From positions 1 through 64,000 of the forward strand of contig JAEYZM010000012.1 in assembly GCA_023427985.1 (NCBI GenBank): a stretch of DNA of 64,000 nucleotides, in the 5' to 3' direction. The position numbers and the translations under genes are program-made. Origin of the DNA: Bacteroidota bacterium. Lineage in GTDB: Bacteria; Bacteroidota; Bacteroidia; Sphingobacteriales; Sphingobacteriaceae. Shown here in pieces: positions 43,907 through 53,577 of this stretch. The notes beneath the pieces were generated by a model. The model was not told where the DNA came from and searched no databases. It saw only the letters and a program-made list of their open reading frames with translations. The stretch's first letter is position 1. Every line of letters begins with the position of its first letter.

Positions 43907-44356
43907 TTATTTATTCAACACTTGCTTCACCATCTCAGCAATCGATTTACCGTCCGACTTGCCCGATAATTGTTTGTTTGCTGCACCAATAACTTTTCCC
44001 ATTTCTTTAGGATCGCTTACACCCAATTCTGTTACAATTGATTCAATTGCTGCACGCAATTCCTCGGCCGACAATTGTTTCGGAAGAAATTCTTCCATAA
44101 CAGCAACTTCTTCTTCTTCAATTTTTGCTAAGTCTTCTCGATTTTGAGTTTTGTAAATCTCGATGGAATCTTTGCGTTGCTTAATTTGTTTTTGCAATGC
44201 TTTTACTTCAGCTTCTTCTGTTAATTCTTCTGCTGCACCCTTCTCCGTCTTGGCCAATAATAAAGCAGCTTTAATCGCACGCAAACCTCTAAGTCGAGCT
44301 TCATTTTTCGCAAGCATCGCTTGCTTGATTTCGGTATCTATTTTTGTAAGTAACAT
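43907..44356 (-). CDS. GatB/YqeY domain protein
   Basis: A 149-residue YqeY-family protein, helical in two halves. VMEEFLPKQLSAEELRAAIE and GVSDPKEMGKVIGAANKQLS are the family signatures, related to the tRNA-binding tail of the GatB amidotransferase. The function is uncertain; a tRNA-linked role is presumed. It is followed by the glutaminase gene. Confidence 0.9.
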   Translation of the reverse strand: MLLTKIDTEIKQAMLAKNEARLRGLRAIKAALLLAKTEKGAAEELTEEAEVKALQKQIKQRKDSIEIYKTQNREDLAKIEEEEVAVMEEFLPKQLSAEELRAAIESIVTELGVSDPKEMGKVIGAANKQLSGKSDGKSIAEMVKQVLNK

Positions 44357-44394
44357 AGTTGTATTTTATTTTCAAATTTAATTCCTTAATAACC

Positions 44395-44462
44395 CAATTT
44401 TCAATTTTCCTTTTTCTATTTTCTATTTTCTATTTTCTATTTTCCTTTTTCTATTTTCTATT
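44395..44462. repeat. TATTTTC tandem repeat running into SDR gene
   Basis: Around six copies of TTTCTATT. The tract continues past the stop of the SDR gene (44451), so its codons Asn-Arg-Lys and the TAG stop come from the repeat unit GAAAATAG. Confidence 0.85.
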
Positions 44463-45218
44463 AATCAACGCCGCGTTCGCTTGCGCCTTGGGCATCAACA
44501 AAACATCTTGCACATTCACATGAGCAGGTCTACTCGCCATGAAATAAATTACATCGGCTACATCTTCTGCACGTAAAGGTTCAAATCCTTCATACACTTT
44601 ATCGGCTCGCTGCTGATCTCCTTTGAAGCGAACTACAGAAAATTCTGTTTCAACAGCACCCGGATGTATGGCCGAAACTTTTACACCTTTCGACAATAAA
44701 TCAATGCGCATCGATCGCGTTAAAGAATCGACCGCGGCCTTACTGGCACAATAAACATTACCATTCGCATAACTTTCCTTGCCAGCAATAGAACCGATAT
44801 TGATGATATGTCCTTGTTGAACTTTTATCATTTCATTGGCTACAAGTTTTGATATCCACAACAAGCTTTTCAAATTCGTATCAATCATTGTTTCCCAATC
44901 CTCCTCATTACCTTCGTAGAAAGGATCTAATCCTAAAGAAAGTCCGGCATTGTTCAGTAATACATCGACCTTCTTCCATTTAGCATCCAAACGATTCCAT
45001 ATTTCATACAAAGCATTTCGGTCTCTTAAATCCAAATGCTCTATGTGTACCTCCACTCCAAACTCTTGCTCACATTGATTTTTAAGGATTTGTAAGCGAT
45101 CTTCTCTTCTTGCTATTAAAAATAAATTCCAACCATGAGCTGCAAAAATTTTGGCAGAGGCAGCACCAATACCAGAGCTCGCTCCAGTAATTAAAATAGT
45201 TTTTTTCTGAGCTAACAT
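44451..45218 (-). CDS. Short-chain dehydrogenase/reductase
   Basis: A 255-residue classical SDR. NAD(P)-binding TGASSGIG is at 11-18, NNAG in LLNNAGLSLG, catalytic Ser in NIGSIAG and YxxxK as YCASK. It most resembles the YdfG-like subfamily that reduces serine or other 3-hydroxy acids, but the substrate is not assignable. The last three codons before the stop are made by the TATTTTC repeat. It follows porT by 1 base. Confidence 0.9.
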   Translation of the reverse strand: MLAQKKTILITGASSGIGAASAKIFAAHGWNLFLIARREDRLQILKNQCEQEFGVEVHIEHLDLRDRNALYEIWNRLDAKWKKVDVLLNNAGLSLGLDPFYEGNEEDWETMIDTNLKSLLWISKLVANEMIKVQQGHIINIGSIAGKESYANGNVYCASKAAVDSLTRSMRIDLLSKGVKVSAIHPGAVETEFSVVRFKGDQQRADKVYEGFEPLRAEDVADVIYFMASRPAHVNVQDVLLMPKAQANAALINRK

Positions 45219-45219
45219 T

Positions 45220-45921
45220 TTATTCGAAATACAGTGTAAAATTGATCACACGCGTAAACATACGATCGATGGGACGTGCGTATAAATGATTCTCGCGCTT
45301 GAACATATCGTTCAATCCATAAGAGAATTTTATCTCTGGCGAGAATTTAAAATATTGATAATAAAAATCCCAACCAAAGCCCCATTCATAGGCTAAATCG
45401 GTATTGGTTAATTTCACTTTACTTGTTGATTCATCGAATGGATCTTCACCTTGTTCAATTTTTTTCTGTGAAATGACATCGATCGAATACTTGGCGCCAG
45501 CAACTAAAAAGAATCCAATGTTCCGGTGTCGCACTGTACGAAGTTTAAATGTCAAAGGAAATTCAACATAGGTCGATTCAATATTTCTTACCGTGCTTTT
45601 TCTTGTGTTCGCATACGTGTAACGTAATTGTCGGTCTACAAAAGACAATTGTGGTGTAAACCTCAAATCGAGATGCTTAAATAAAAGCACACTAGAAACT
45701 ATACCGATGTTGAAGCCCGGGCCACCTTGTGGGCGTAGTTCATACAAGGAATCCTGACTAAAATAATTGGTACGGGTATGTACTCTTAAATTGTGATAAT
45801 TGTATCCCAATGAAAACCCAAATCGTATCGGTTGTCGATCGTACGAAGGTAGATTTTCTTGTGCTTTGGCTAATGGAACCAGGCACATTAAAATTAAGAG
45901 TATGCTTAAGAGTCTTTTCAA
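45220..45921 (-). CDS. porT: T9SS protein PorT, outer membrane barrel
   Basis: A 233-residue exported protein with signal peptide MKRLLSILLILMCLVPLAKA. Beta-barrel strands such as RFGFSLGYNYHNLRV, LDLRFTPQLSFVDRQ and FKFSPEIKFSYGLNDMF and the neighbouring ubiE gene match PorT (SprT), a core component of the type IX secretion system of Bacteroidota. It should therefore act on secretion of proteins with C-terminal sorting domains, such as the metalloprotease encoded nearby. The stop overlaps the end of ubiE by 4 bases. Confidence 0.88.
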   Translation of the reverse strand: MKRLLSILLILMCLVPLAKAQENLPSYDRQPIRFGFSLGYNYHNLRVHTRTNYFSQDSLYELRPQGGPGFNIGIVSSVLLFKHLDLRFTPQLSFVDRQLRYTYANTRKSTVRNIESTYVEFPLTFKLRTVRHRNIGFFLVAGAKYSIDVISQKKIEQGEDPFDESTSKVKLTNTDLAYEWGFGWDFYYQYFKFSPEIKFSYGLNDMFKRENHLYARPIDRMFTRVINFTLYFE

Positions 45922-46646
45922 TTTTTTATTCCTGTGTAGATGCTACAAATACCTGCACCTAAAATTATCTGTTTTGTATTGTTGAAGCCAGCAGCACTTA
46001 ATCGATCTAAAAAATCTTGCCCATCAGGAAAAGCTTTAACCGATTCAGGCAAATAGGTATAGGCCTTTGCATCGTTTGAAAACACTTTCCCAAAGAATGG
46101 TAATACTTTAAACGAATAAAAATTATAAAATTGTTTAACAGGGAATTTTTTCGGATTAGAAAACTCGAGAATTACTACTTTTCCACCCGTTTTTAATACT
46201 CTAAAAATATTTTTTAGTCCCTCATCTAAATTTTCAAAATTCCTCACTCCAAAAGACACTGTTACCGCATCGAATGTATCATCGTTAAAATTCAAATGCT
46301 CTGAATCTCCAACTTGTACAGAAAATTTATGTTCTAATTTTCTTTTTTTAATCTTCTCATCGGCAATAGCCAACATACCTTCGGAAATATCGACGCCAAT
46401 AATTTTTTCTGGATTCAATTTTAATGATTCAAATGCAAAATCTCCAGTACCGGTTGCCACATCTAGAATTAATTTTGGCTGAATTGTATTCAACTCCGCT
46501 ACTGCTCTTTTTCTCCAAAGTATATCAATGCCTAATGAAAGAAAATGATTCAAAAAATCGTAGGTTTTAGCAATTTTATTGAACATGCTCGCCACTTGTT
46601 CCTTTTTCGAATCTACCTCGTTATAAGGCTTTACATTTGTACCCAT
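45918..46646 (-). CDS. ubiE: Demethylmenaquinone methyltransferase
   Basis: A 242-residue SAM-dependent C-methyltransferase of the UbiE/MenG family (menaquinone synthesis). SAM site DVATGTGDFAFE, DNA-like VSFGVRNFEN and KTGGKVVILEFSNP are characteristic. ATG 46646 is used; a longer frame would overlap the divergent hydrolase leader. Since Bacteroidota respire with menaquinone, this should be the menaquinone-forming step. Confidence 0.94.
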   Translation of the reverse strand: MGTNVKPYNEVDSKKEQVASMFNKIAKTYDFLNHFLSLGIDILWRKRAVAELNTIQPKLILDVATGTGDFAFESLKLNPEKIIGVDISEGMLAIADEKIKKRKLEHKFSVQVGDSEHLNFNDDTFDAVTVSFGVRNFENLDEGLKNIFRVLKTGGKVVILEFSNPKKFPVKQFYNFYSFKVLPFFGKVFSNDAKAYTYLPESVKAFPDGQDFLDRLSAAGFNNTKQIILGAGICSIYTGIKN

Positions 46647-46742
46647 CGCTGCGAATTTAAGAAAATACCTATGTTTAATAAATTTATATTGAATAGATTT
46701 ATTAATGCTTTTATTAGATATTTGTTTCAAATTATACCTTTT

Positions 46743-47426
46743 ATGTCAAATATTATACTACTTCATGGCGCTATCGGTTCTAAAAAAGAGATGGAAGCCA
46801 TTGAAAATGAATTAACTAAACAGAATCATTCGGTATTTAATTTAAACTTTCCCGGTCATGGTTCAGAAGCAGAATCTGATCAACTATTTAGCATCGAATA
46901 CTTTGCCGAATCCGTTCGAAAAACGATTGATGCCTTAGATGAAGTATATATCATAGGTTATAGCTTAGGTGGTTATGTAGCCTTATGTTTGTGCGAATGG
47001 TATCCAGAAAAGATTAAAGGTGTAGCAACCTTTGGCACCATTTTTAATTGGAGCCCTGAACAATCGGACAAGCAAATCGCACAAATTCAGCCCGAAAAAT
47101 TGAAAGAAAAAGTTCCAGCCTTTGCCGATTATTTGCAAAACATTCATTCCGATAAATGGGAAAAAGTTTTAACCAATACACATAATTTATTAAAAGCATT
47201 AGGCCAAAATCCATTGCTTAATGAAGAGCGACTAACTTCTATTCATCAGAAAGTATTAATTACTCAAGGTGATAAAGATGCATTGGTCGATTTAGAGGCG
47301 AGCATTATGGTTTATCGAAAATTGAAAAATGCGAACTTCTGTGTCTATCCTAAAACGGGGCATCCCATTTTAAAATTAAATACTATAAGATTCGTAGAAG
47401 ATTTCAACACGATGATTTTAAAATAA
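46743..47426 (+). CDS. Alpha/beta hydrolase
   Basis: A 227-residue alpha/beta-hydrolase. ILLHGAIGSKKEM opens the fold; the nucleophile elbow IGYSLGG puts Ser74 as nucleophile, Asp in TQGDKDAL and His in KTGHPIL complete the triad. The substrate is unknown. ATG 46743 is chosen over a longer frame that would run antisense through ubiE. It is divergent from ubiE with about 96 bases between starts. Confidence 0.8.
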   Translation: MSNIILLHGAIGSKKEMEAIENELTKQNHSVFNLNFPGHGSEAESDQLFSIEYFAESVRKTIDALDEVYIIGYSLGGYVALCLCEWYPEKIKGVATFGTIFNWSPEQSDKQIAQIQPEKLKEKVPAFADYLQNIHSDKWEKVLTNTHNLLKALGQNPLLNEERLTSIHQKVLITQGDKDALVDLEASIMVYRKLKNANFCVYPKTGHPILKLNTIRFVEDFNTMILK

Positions 47427-47427
47427 T

Positions 47428-47459
47428 AAAGGCTCTATATAAAAATAGAGCCTTTTTTT
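47428..47459. terminator. Bidirectional terminator between convergent genes
   Basis: Stem AAAGGCTCTAT (47428-47438) and ATAGAGCCTTT (47445-47455), loop ATAAAA, then a T run. The A run at the left edge lets it serve the metalloprotease from the minus strand too. Confidence 0.9.
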
Positions 47460-47471
47460 ATTTCCATTGAC

Positions 47472-50400
47472 TTATTCTTTAATGAACTTTAAGATACTAG
47501 ATTTCTCTTTCGATATTATTTGTATGAAATAAATTCCTCTCGAGAAATCCTTAATGTTAATATTGGATTCAAATTCCTCTTTATCCTTCTTAATCTCCCT
47601 TGAGTAGACAAGCTTACCCAATTCATTAATTATTCTTAACTCAGCTTTTCCTTTGAATTGATCTTCCAACTTTAAGTTTAATTGTTCATTCGCTGGATTC
47701 GGGAAAACTAAAAATTCTTTGAAATTTAAGGTCTGATTTATGCCGACAAAGAAAGGCACTTCTAGAATATTTGAATACCCAGAATTACCAGTTGCATTAA
47801 AACAAAAGATTCTGTAATAATACGTATTGCCCTGTTGAACAGTAGTATTTATATACTGTGTAGCGTTTTGTCCTAAGTTGCCAACAATGACAAAATTATC
47901 TGGACTACCAATAGATCTTTCTACCCTATAAGAAGTCTCATTGGTTGCGTTGTCTACCCATCGTAAAGTTACGGCATTGGTAGTAACACTTATCGCTTCT
48001 AAATTACTTGGCGCATTAGGTAAACTTGCAGTAGTAAATCGAATTGTATTAGAAAATGTTCCTTGTCCGCAATCGTTCATTCCCGCAATACGAGCAAAGA
48101 GTTTCGTGCCTTGTAAAAGCCCGCCTGGATTGTTAAATGTAGTGGTACTAATTCCACGAATCACCGTATCAATAAAGAACGACGAAAAATTGGTATCAAT
48201 AGACACTTGTAATCGATATGCATTTGCATTCGCAATTTGTGGCCATGAAAATGTGATAAATGGGTTAACGTTTATTTGACCATTATTAGGAACCGTGATG
48301 CTTCCCGCTCCTGATAATGGAGCTGCAATTGTAAAGCTTAATGGAATGTTTCTGTAGGTAGTATTTGCGTTTCCAATTAATATAAAATTCTTCGCACCTA
48401 CCGTTGCCCCATTCAATTTGAATGTTAAGAAAGAAGTCTCGTTTACACCAATTTTTTGTTTGCTAAATGATGCAATTGTACCTGCTGGAACATTAGCCAC
48501 CGATAAATTTATACTGTCTGAAAAACCAGCAATCGGATTAAATGTAACCGAATAAACCAATGAGTCTGGAGCACATACTGAATTGACAGTGCTACGAATT
48601 GCATTCAATGAAAAATCTGGACCAGTTGGATTCACAATTCTAAGTGTAGCATTGTTTATATCAAAAAAGATATTGCCAATTGCTTCCACTTTAATTCGTG
48701 CCGATGTAGCGGTAAGATTAGGAATATCTACTAATTCATAACCATCATTTTCTGTCGAATCTGCAAGGACATGCGGAAAGGTCTGACCATTATCTGTCGA
48801 TAATAATATTCGAACATGCGTACAATTCACTGGACTTAAATTAGTATTAGCAACATTCCATAAAATCGTTTCTTTAGATCCCGAAAGTATGGTATCTACC
48901 GTATTAAACAATGCAACGTTAAATGGTCCAGCTGCTGAAGTTACTGTTATGTTCATCTCATCGAAACCAGTTGCACCTGCCATTGGAATATTATCGCGAA
49001 CCGTTAATCGAAACTTCATCGATCTGCTATAATTAGGAAGGCGTTCCCCTTTAACACTTGCACCAGTTAAAATATCGTTTAGTTTTGGAAAAGTTCTAGT
49101 ACCGTTATTCACTGGTGGGAAAAATCTAAATAATGGAGAGTTACCAACAGTACTCTGTGGTGCGCCACCAGGACCTAAATCCATTTGCTCCCAAGAATAG
49201 GTTAAAGTATTGTCGTTATCAGGATCAGTAGCTGAACCATTTAACACAAAAGGAGTTGAAATAGGAATAATATAATCGGCTCCAGCATTTACAACTGGTG
49301 GATTATTATTTGTTGGTGTTTTTGATGCACATGCATTTGCTGATGTACTTATAAATGCATTAATTTGATCGAGACTGGCTGTATGAAAATACGGATCAGA
49401 ATTTGATTTGATATCATCGGCTCCACATATTCCAGCGTAAGCCATAATGGTAGTTCCACTTCCAGGCTCATAAGCAGTATTATCACTTCTGTTCCCACCA
49501 CCACATGATCCAGTCACAGAATTAAAGGTATGTGTTGCATCAAACTGATGACCTACTTCATGTGCTACATAATCAATATCGAAGGGATCACCAATTGGAT
49601 TCGGAGAACCGGTTACACCTCTTGCTTTTTGATTACTAACACAAACCGATCCTAAGCTTGCCACTCCACCACCTCCAGTGCTAAACACGTGACCAATATC
49701 GTAATTGGCATTTCCAATTCTACTCGTTACTGTTGTCTGGTTTTGTCCCAACATGGTGAATCCATCGTTGTTATTGTATGGATCCGTACTTCCATTTAAA
49801 AATATTAAGGTATCGTTATTCGGAATAAATTCCATAGTTACGGCAACTTCAGTCTCATATACACCATTCACACGATTCATAGAAGTTACCATTCTAGAAA
49901 ACACTTGTGCTTTTGTAGGCGAACTCGTTCCTGTCGATGAAACAGCATATTCTCCTGTACATGCTAATGCCAATCGGTATTTCCTAAGTGTTACTGGTGC
50001 AGAATTTGATTTGTTCGAATAATACTGATTCAAACGATCTAATCTTTCCTGCAAACTTTTTTCATCTTCAGATTCTTGTGTAAAACAATTGAAGTCGGCT
50101 TTCTTCTCAACATCTTTTCTGAAATACGATTTGTATTCGTTTTTTGATAAATGGTTGACTGGGTCGATGTAGTAGCGCGCCTCTGGATTTATAACCATAG
50201 CATGCAATCCGAACTCACCTATATCAATTTTTATAATGCTATTTGCTCTGTCAATGCTATATCCTGTATAGGTTTTAATACTCGGATATTTTGCAGCTAA
50301 TTCAGGAGCCATGATTGGAGTTTCAATTATTTTAAAACTTTCCGATTGTCCATTGGGCATTGGAATTACAAATACATGCGAAGTAAGTGCTGCATCCGTA

Positions 50401-50588
50401 TTCGAACTCTTCTGAACTTTTAATAGCGTTTGTTTTAGCTGTTCAAAATTGACACTAAAATATCTTTGATTCGACTCAACAACTTTATCTTTCCACCATA
50501 CATTCGTAGCAAAAGCTGTTGAGCTAATTGCTAAAATCAAACTTGTAATTTTAATTTTCTTAATCAATAAATTTATTCTCATCTGCAT
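47472..50588 (-). CDS. T9SS-exported reprolysin-like metalloprotease
   Basis: A 1038-residue secreted zinc protease. An N-terminal signal (from the second ATG, 50582, MRINLLIKKIKITSLILA) and a propeptide of about 200 residues precede a metzincin domain with HEVGHQFDATH at 343-353 (Glu344 catalytic). Then come PKD/Ig-like domains, a fibronectin type III domain near 860-950, and a T9SS type A sorting domain (FLVFPNPANEQLNLKL... near 960-1038). The product should be secreted or attached to the surface through the PorT-containing system encoded nearby. Confidence 0.92.
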   Translation of the reverse strand: MQMRINLLIKKIKITSLILAISSTAFATNVWWKDKVVESNQRYFSVNFEQLKQTLLKVQKSSNTDAALTSHVFVIPMPNGQSESFKIIETPIMAPELAAKYPSIKTYTGYSIDRANSIIKIDIGEFGLHAMVINPEARYYIDPVNHLSKNEYKSYFRKDVEKKADFNCFTQESEDEKSLQERLDRLNQYYSNKSNSAPVTLRKYRLALACTGEYAVSSTGTSSPTKAQVFSRMVTSMNRVNGVYETEVAVTMEFIPNNDTLIFLNGSTDPYNNNDGFTMLGQNQTTVTSRIGNANYDIGHVFSTGGGGVASLGSVCVSNQKARGVTGSPNPIGDPFDIDYVAHEVGHQFDATHTFNSVTGSCGGGNRSDNTAYEPGSGTTIMAYAGICGADDIKSNSDPYFHTASLDQINAFISTSANACASKTPTNNNPPVVNAGADYIIPISTPFVLNGSATDPDNDNTLTYSWEQMDLGPGGAPQSTVGNSPLFRFFPPVNNGTRTFPKLNDILTGASVKGERLPNYSRSMKFRLTVRDNIPMAGATGFDEMNITVTSAAGPFNVALFNTVDTILSGSKETILWNVANTNLSPVNCTHVRILLSTDNGQTFPHVLADSTENDGYELVDIPNLTATSARIKVEAIGNIFFDINNATLRIVNPTGPDFSLNAIRSTVNSVCAPDSLVYSVTFNPIAGFSDSINLSVANVPAGTIASFSKQKIGVNETSFLTFKLNGATVGAKNFILIGNANTTYRNIPLSFTIAAPLSGAGSITVPNNGQINVNPFITFSWPQIANANAYRLQVSIDTNFSSFFIDTVIRGISTTTFNNPGGLLQGTKLFARIAGMNDCGQGTFSNTIRFTTASLPNAPSNLEAISVTTNAVTLRWVDNATNETSYRVERSIGSPDNFVIVGNLGQNATQYINTTVQQGNTYYYRIFCFNATGNSGYSNILEVPFFVGINQTLNFKEFLVFPNPANEQLNLKLEDQFKGKAELRIINELGKLVYSREIKKDKEEFESNINIKDFSRGIYFIQIISKEKSSILKFIKE

Positions 50589-50718
50589 ATAATTGGGCTC
50601 CTAATATAGTGAATATTAAAGTTGTACCACAAAAATCATGCAATTAGAACAATCTTTCTAAATAAATTAAATCTTACAAAAAAAATAACTAGAATGATTG
50701 AATATGCAATAATTTAGA

Positions 50719-51351
50719 CTAGTAAGCTTCTTTCTCTTTAGGTTGAGTGTTCTTAAATTCATACATTTTCACACATGCTTTTCCTAAACGAGTAGCTAAA
50801 TTCGGTTCATAGGTAGCGCCTTTATCGAAGGCAATGATGGTATTAAATTGTGTGACATTTGTTTTTAACATTGCACTTTGAGGAGCATAGATTAATTGAA
50901 ATGGCTTAGTTAAAGTTTGAGGATACAACAATACTCTCTTAGTACTTTCAACAGTATTGGTACGCTTGACATCGATCTGCAGAAAATTTATTGTAACAGT
51001 TTGCAATTGATCTTTATAACATTTCGATGCAGCATCTGCTTTCACATGTAATATCAATTGATCGTTCGCATCGAAACTCGCAGCTGTTACATAATATTCA
51101 CAATCGTTTTTTTGAGCTAAACTAGATGTTATATAAACGATCGGTTTGTACTTCAATATTTTTTCCAACATCCAAGCTTTTGTTTCTTCTAAAGTGGGTT
51201 CTTTCACTACTTCTACAACTGGCGGAGGTGCTACAACAGGCTTAGGCATCTCCTTCTTTACAGGCTTACGCCTAGCTTTATTCGGTGTTTGTGCATCGGC
51301 ATAAACAAACGAAAAAACAAGTAGGAATAGGAGTAAAAAATATCTTAACAT
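50719..51351 (-). CDS. Secreted hypothetical protein
   Basis: A 210-residue exported protein, signal peptide MLRYFLLLFLLVFSFVYADA, then a Lys/Pro-rich linker (residues 22-52, KKEMPKPVVAPPPVVEVV) and a globular part of unknown family with three cysteines. It begins 11 bases after the E1 dehydrogenase stop, so it is probably cotranscribed with that gene although no functional link is evident. Confidence 0.65.
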   Translation of the reverse strand: MLRYFLLLFLLVFSFVYADAQTPNKARRKPVKKEMPKPVVAPPPVVEVVKEPTLEETKAWMLEKILKYKPIVYITSSLAQKNDCEYYVTAASFDANDQLILHVKADAASKCYKDQLQTVTINFLQIDVKRTNTVESTKRVLLYPQTLTKPFQLIYAPQSAMLKTNVTQFNTIIAFDKGATYEPNLATRLGKACVKMYEFKNTQPKEKEAY

Positions 51352-51362
51352 CTAAATAAAAT

Positions 51363-53429
51363 TTAATAGTTCAATAGTTCAGCAATTTGCATTTTCACTT
51401 TTTCTGCGTTTGGAATCATCGTTGCTTCCAAGGTTGCATTCAAGGGAATCGCTGGCAATACTTCTGAGCCCATCGCTTTTACGGGCGCATCTAAATAACG
51501 GAAACATTCTTCCGATATTCTGCCAGCCAAGGCTTGTGCAAAGGAATTACGCAACGGCTCTTCTGTCAATACCAAACATCTGTTATTTTTTTCTACACTT
51601 TCTCTGATGGCATCAAAGTCAATGGGATTAATAGTTCTCAAATCTATAATCTCTACTCTATCGCCAAATTCTTTCGCCGCATTTTTCGCCCAATACACTC
51701 CCATGCCGTAGGTAATTATACTTAAGGTCGTATGTTGTGCCGATGTTGTGGATTGCTGCACCAACCGTGCTTTACCCAAAGGTATGATGTAATCTTCATC
51801 GGGCTCAATGGTCTTAGCTTCTTCTGTGCCTTTGATTTTTGACCAATACAATCCTTTATGTTCCAACATCACAACAGGATTTGGATCGTAATACGCAGCC
51901 TTCATCAAGCCTTTTAAATCGGCACCTGTAGAAGGATAACAAATTTTAATCCCTCTAATATTTGCGAGTACCGATTCTACAGAGGATGAATGATAAGGAC
52001 CACCGCTTCCGTATGCTCCAATGGGAACGCGGATGATAGCGCTTACCGGCCATTTGCCATTCGATAAATAACAGGAACGTGCAACTTCTGTGAATAATTG
52101 ATTTAATCCTGGCCAAATATAATCGGCGAACTGCACTTCAACAATTGGTTTTAAACCAACGGCCGACATTCCCACGGTGCTGCCGATGATGAATGCTTCT
52201 TGTATAGGTGTATTGAAAACTCTATCGTTTCCAAACTTTTGTGCAAGTGTAGCAGCTTCTCTAAACACCCCACCCAATCGGGCTCCAACATCTTGTCCGT
52301 ACAACAAACATTCTGGATGCTTTTCCATCAATTCTTGAACGGCAAATAATGCAGAGTCTACCATCACCGTTGCTTGTTTGCCTGCTGGTGATCGCTCTCC
52401 TTTTTCTTCTGTTACTGGTGTTGATGCAAAGTCGTGCGTGAATAAATCTTCTGGTCTAGGATCCTCAGCCTGTAAGGCTTGCTGATAATCGGCCTCTACA
52501 ATTTCTTTTGATTTTTTTTCTATGGAATCCAAAAGCATTTCTTCAATGCCTTGGTTTAACAATTCAACTTTTAATTTTGGAAAAGGGTCATTCAATGCTG
52601 CTTTTTCTAAATCATCGCGATACCATTCTTTTCTTACTCCCGATGTATGATGATTCAATAGTGGCACTTTTGCGTGAACTAAAAAGGGACGGCGTTCTTC
52701 ACGAATGGTATTGAATACTTCTTGTAAAGTTAAGTACGACTGTATGAAATCTGTACCATCGATCGTCCTAACTTCTAAACCTTTGAAGCCTTCTGCATAT
52801 TCATGCGCATCCATGGCACGTATCTCTTTGGCATGTGCAGAAATATCCCATTCATTGTCCTGTACCAAATAACAAATCGGCAATTTTTTCAAGACCGCCA
52901 TCTGAAATGCTTCCGCCACTTCACCTTCGGTAATACAAGCATCGCCCAATGAACATAAAACGATGGGAGCCATTTCCTCTTTATTGTGTAAGCCTAATTT
53001 CTCTTTATACTGTATACCCATGGCAACGCCAGTTGTAGGAATTGCTTGCATACCAGTCGCCGATGATTGATGTGGAATTTTAGGCATGTCGGCTCTGTTC
53101 AAACTCGGATGCGAGTAATACGTTCTACCACCCGAGAAAGGATCGTCGCGTTTGGCCAATAATTGCAACATCAAATCGTATGGCTTTAGGCCGATGCCGA
53201 GCAACATAGAATCATCGCGGTAATAAGCCGACAAAAAATCTTGAGGCAATAATTGTAATGAAGCTGCAAGTTGAATGGCTTCGTGTCCACGCGAAGTAGC
53301 ATGCACATACTTTGCTGTTACTTCTTTATTTGCTTCGTACAATTCCGACATTGCCTTTGCTGTGCACATGAGTTCCCATGCCTTCAACAAAATGTCTTCT
53401 GATATTTCCGCTTCGATTGTTTTTTTCAC
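51363..53429 (-). CDS. 2-oxo acid dehydrogenase E1, alpha and beta fused
   Basis: A 688-residue thiamine-diphosphate enzyme. The alpha half (1-330) has the TPP-binding stretch GDACITEGEVAEAFQMA...NEW (variant of GDG...NN), the beta half (from about 345) starts VMVDSALFAVQELMEKHPE and includes IRVPIGAYGSGGPYHSSSVE. It matches the fused Bacteroidota branched-chain 2-oxo acid dehydrogenase E1. E2 and E3 are not near. The gene is preceded by a GCGTATT repeat. Confidence 0.9.
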   Translation of the reverse strand: MKKTIEAEISEDILLKAWELMCTAKAMSELYEANKEVTAKYVHATSRGHEAIQLAASLQLLPQDFLSAYYRDDSMLLGIGLKPYDLMLQLLAKRDDPFSGGRTYYSHPSLNRADMPKIPHQSSATGMQAIPTTGVAMGIQYKEKLGLHNKEEMAPIVLCSLGDACITEGEVAEAFQMAVLKKLPICYLVQDNEWDISAHAKEIRAMDAHEYAEGFKGLEVRTIDGTDFIQSYLTLQEVFNTIREERRPFLVHAKVPLLNHHTSGVRKEWYRDDLEKAALNDPFPKLKVELLNQGIEEMLLDSIEKKSKEIVEADYQQALQAEDPRPEDLFTHDFASTPVTEEKGERSPAGKQATVMVDSALFAVQELMEKHPECLLYGQDVGARLGGVFREAATLAQKFGNDRVFNTPIQEAFIIGSTVGMSAVGLKPIVEVQFADYIWPGLNQLFTEVARSCYLSNGKWPVSAIIRVPIGAYGSGGPYHSSSVESVLANIRGIKICYPSTGADLKGLMKAAYYDPNPVVMLEHKGLYWSKIKGTEEAKTIEPDEDYIIPLGKARLVQQSTTSAQHTTLSIITYGMGVYWAKNAAKEFGDRVEIIDLRTINPIDFDAIRESVEKNNRCLVLTEEPLRNSFAQALAGRISEECFRYLDAPVKAMGSEVLPAIPLNATLEATMIPNAEKVKMQIAELLNY

Positions 53430-53443
53430 AACTTAATTATTTT

Positions 53444-53577
53444 GTATTGAGTATTGCGAAACGCGTATTGCGTATTGCGTATTGCGAATCTCGATGTTAA
53501 AATTTCATTGCTAATTTTAAAATTAGTAATCTCAGTTCTTAACTCTTAACTCTTAATTCTTAATTGTTAATTTCCTA
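53444..53577. repeat. Repeat block between E1 and enoyl-CoA hydratase
   Basis: GTATTGCGTATTGCG words (about 53456-53487, same family as 10352) and then TTAACTCTTAACTCTTAATT words (about 53537-53570, same family as 60990-61040). The second tract ends a few bases before the hydratase stop. Confidence 0.8.

Noticed and set aside
46545..46742. N-terminal extension of the plus-strand alpha/beta hydrolase
   Set aside because: It would be antisense to the conserved N-terminus of ubiE; ATG 46743 starts right at the hydrolase fold.
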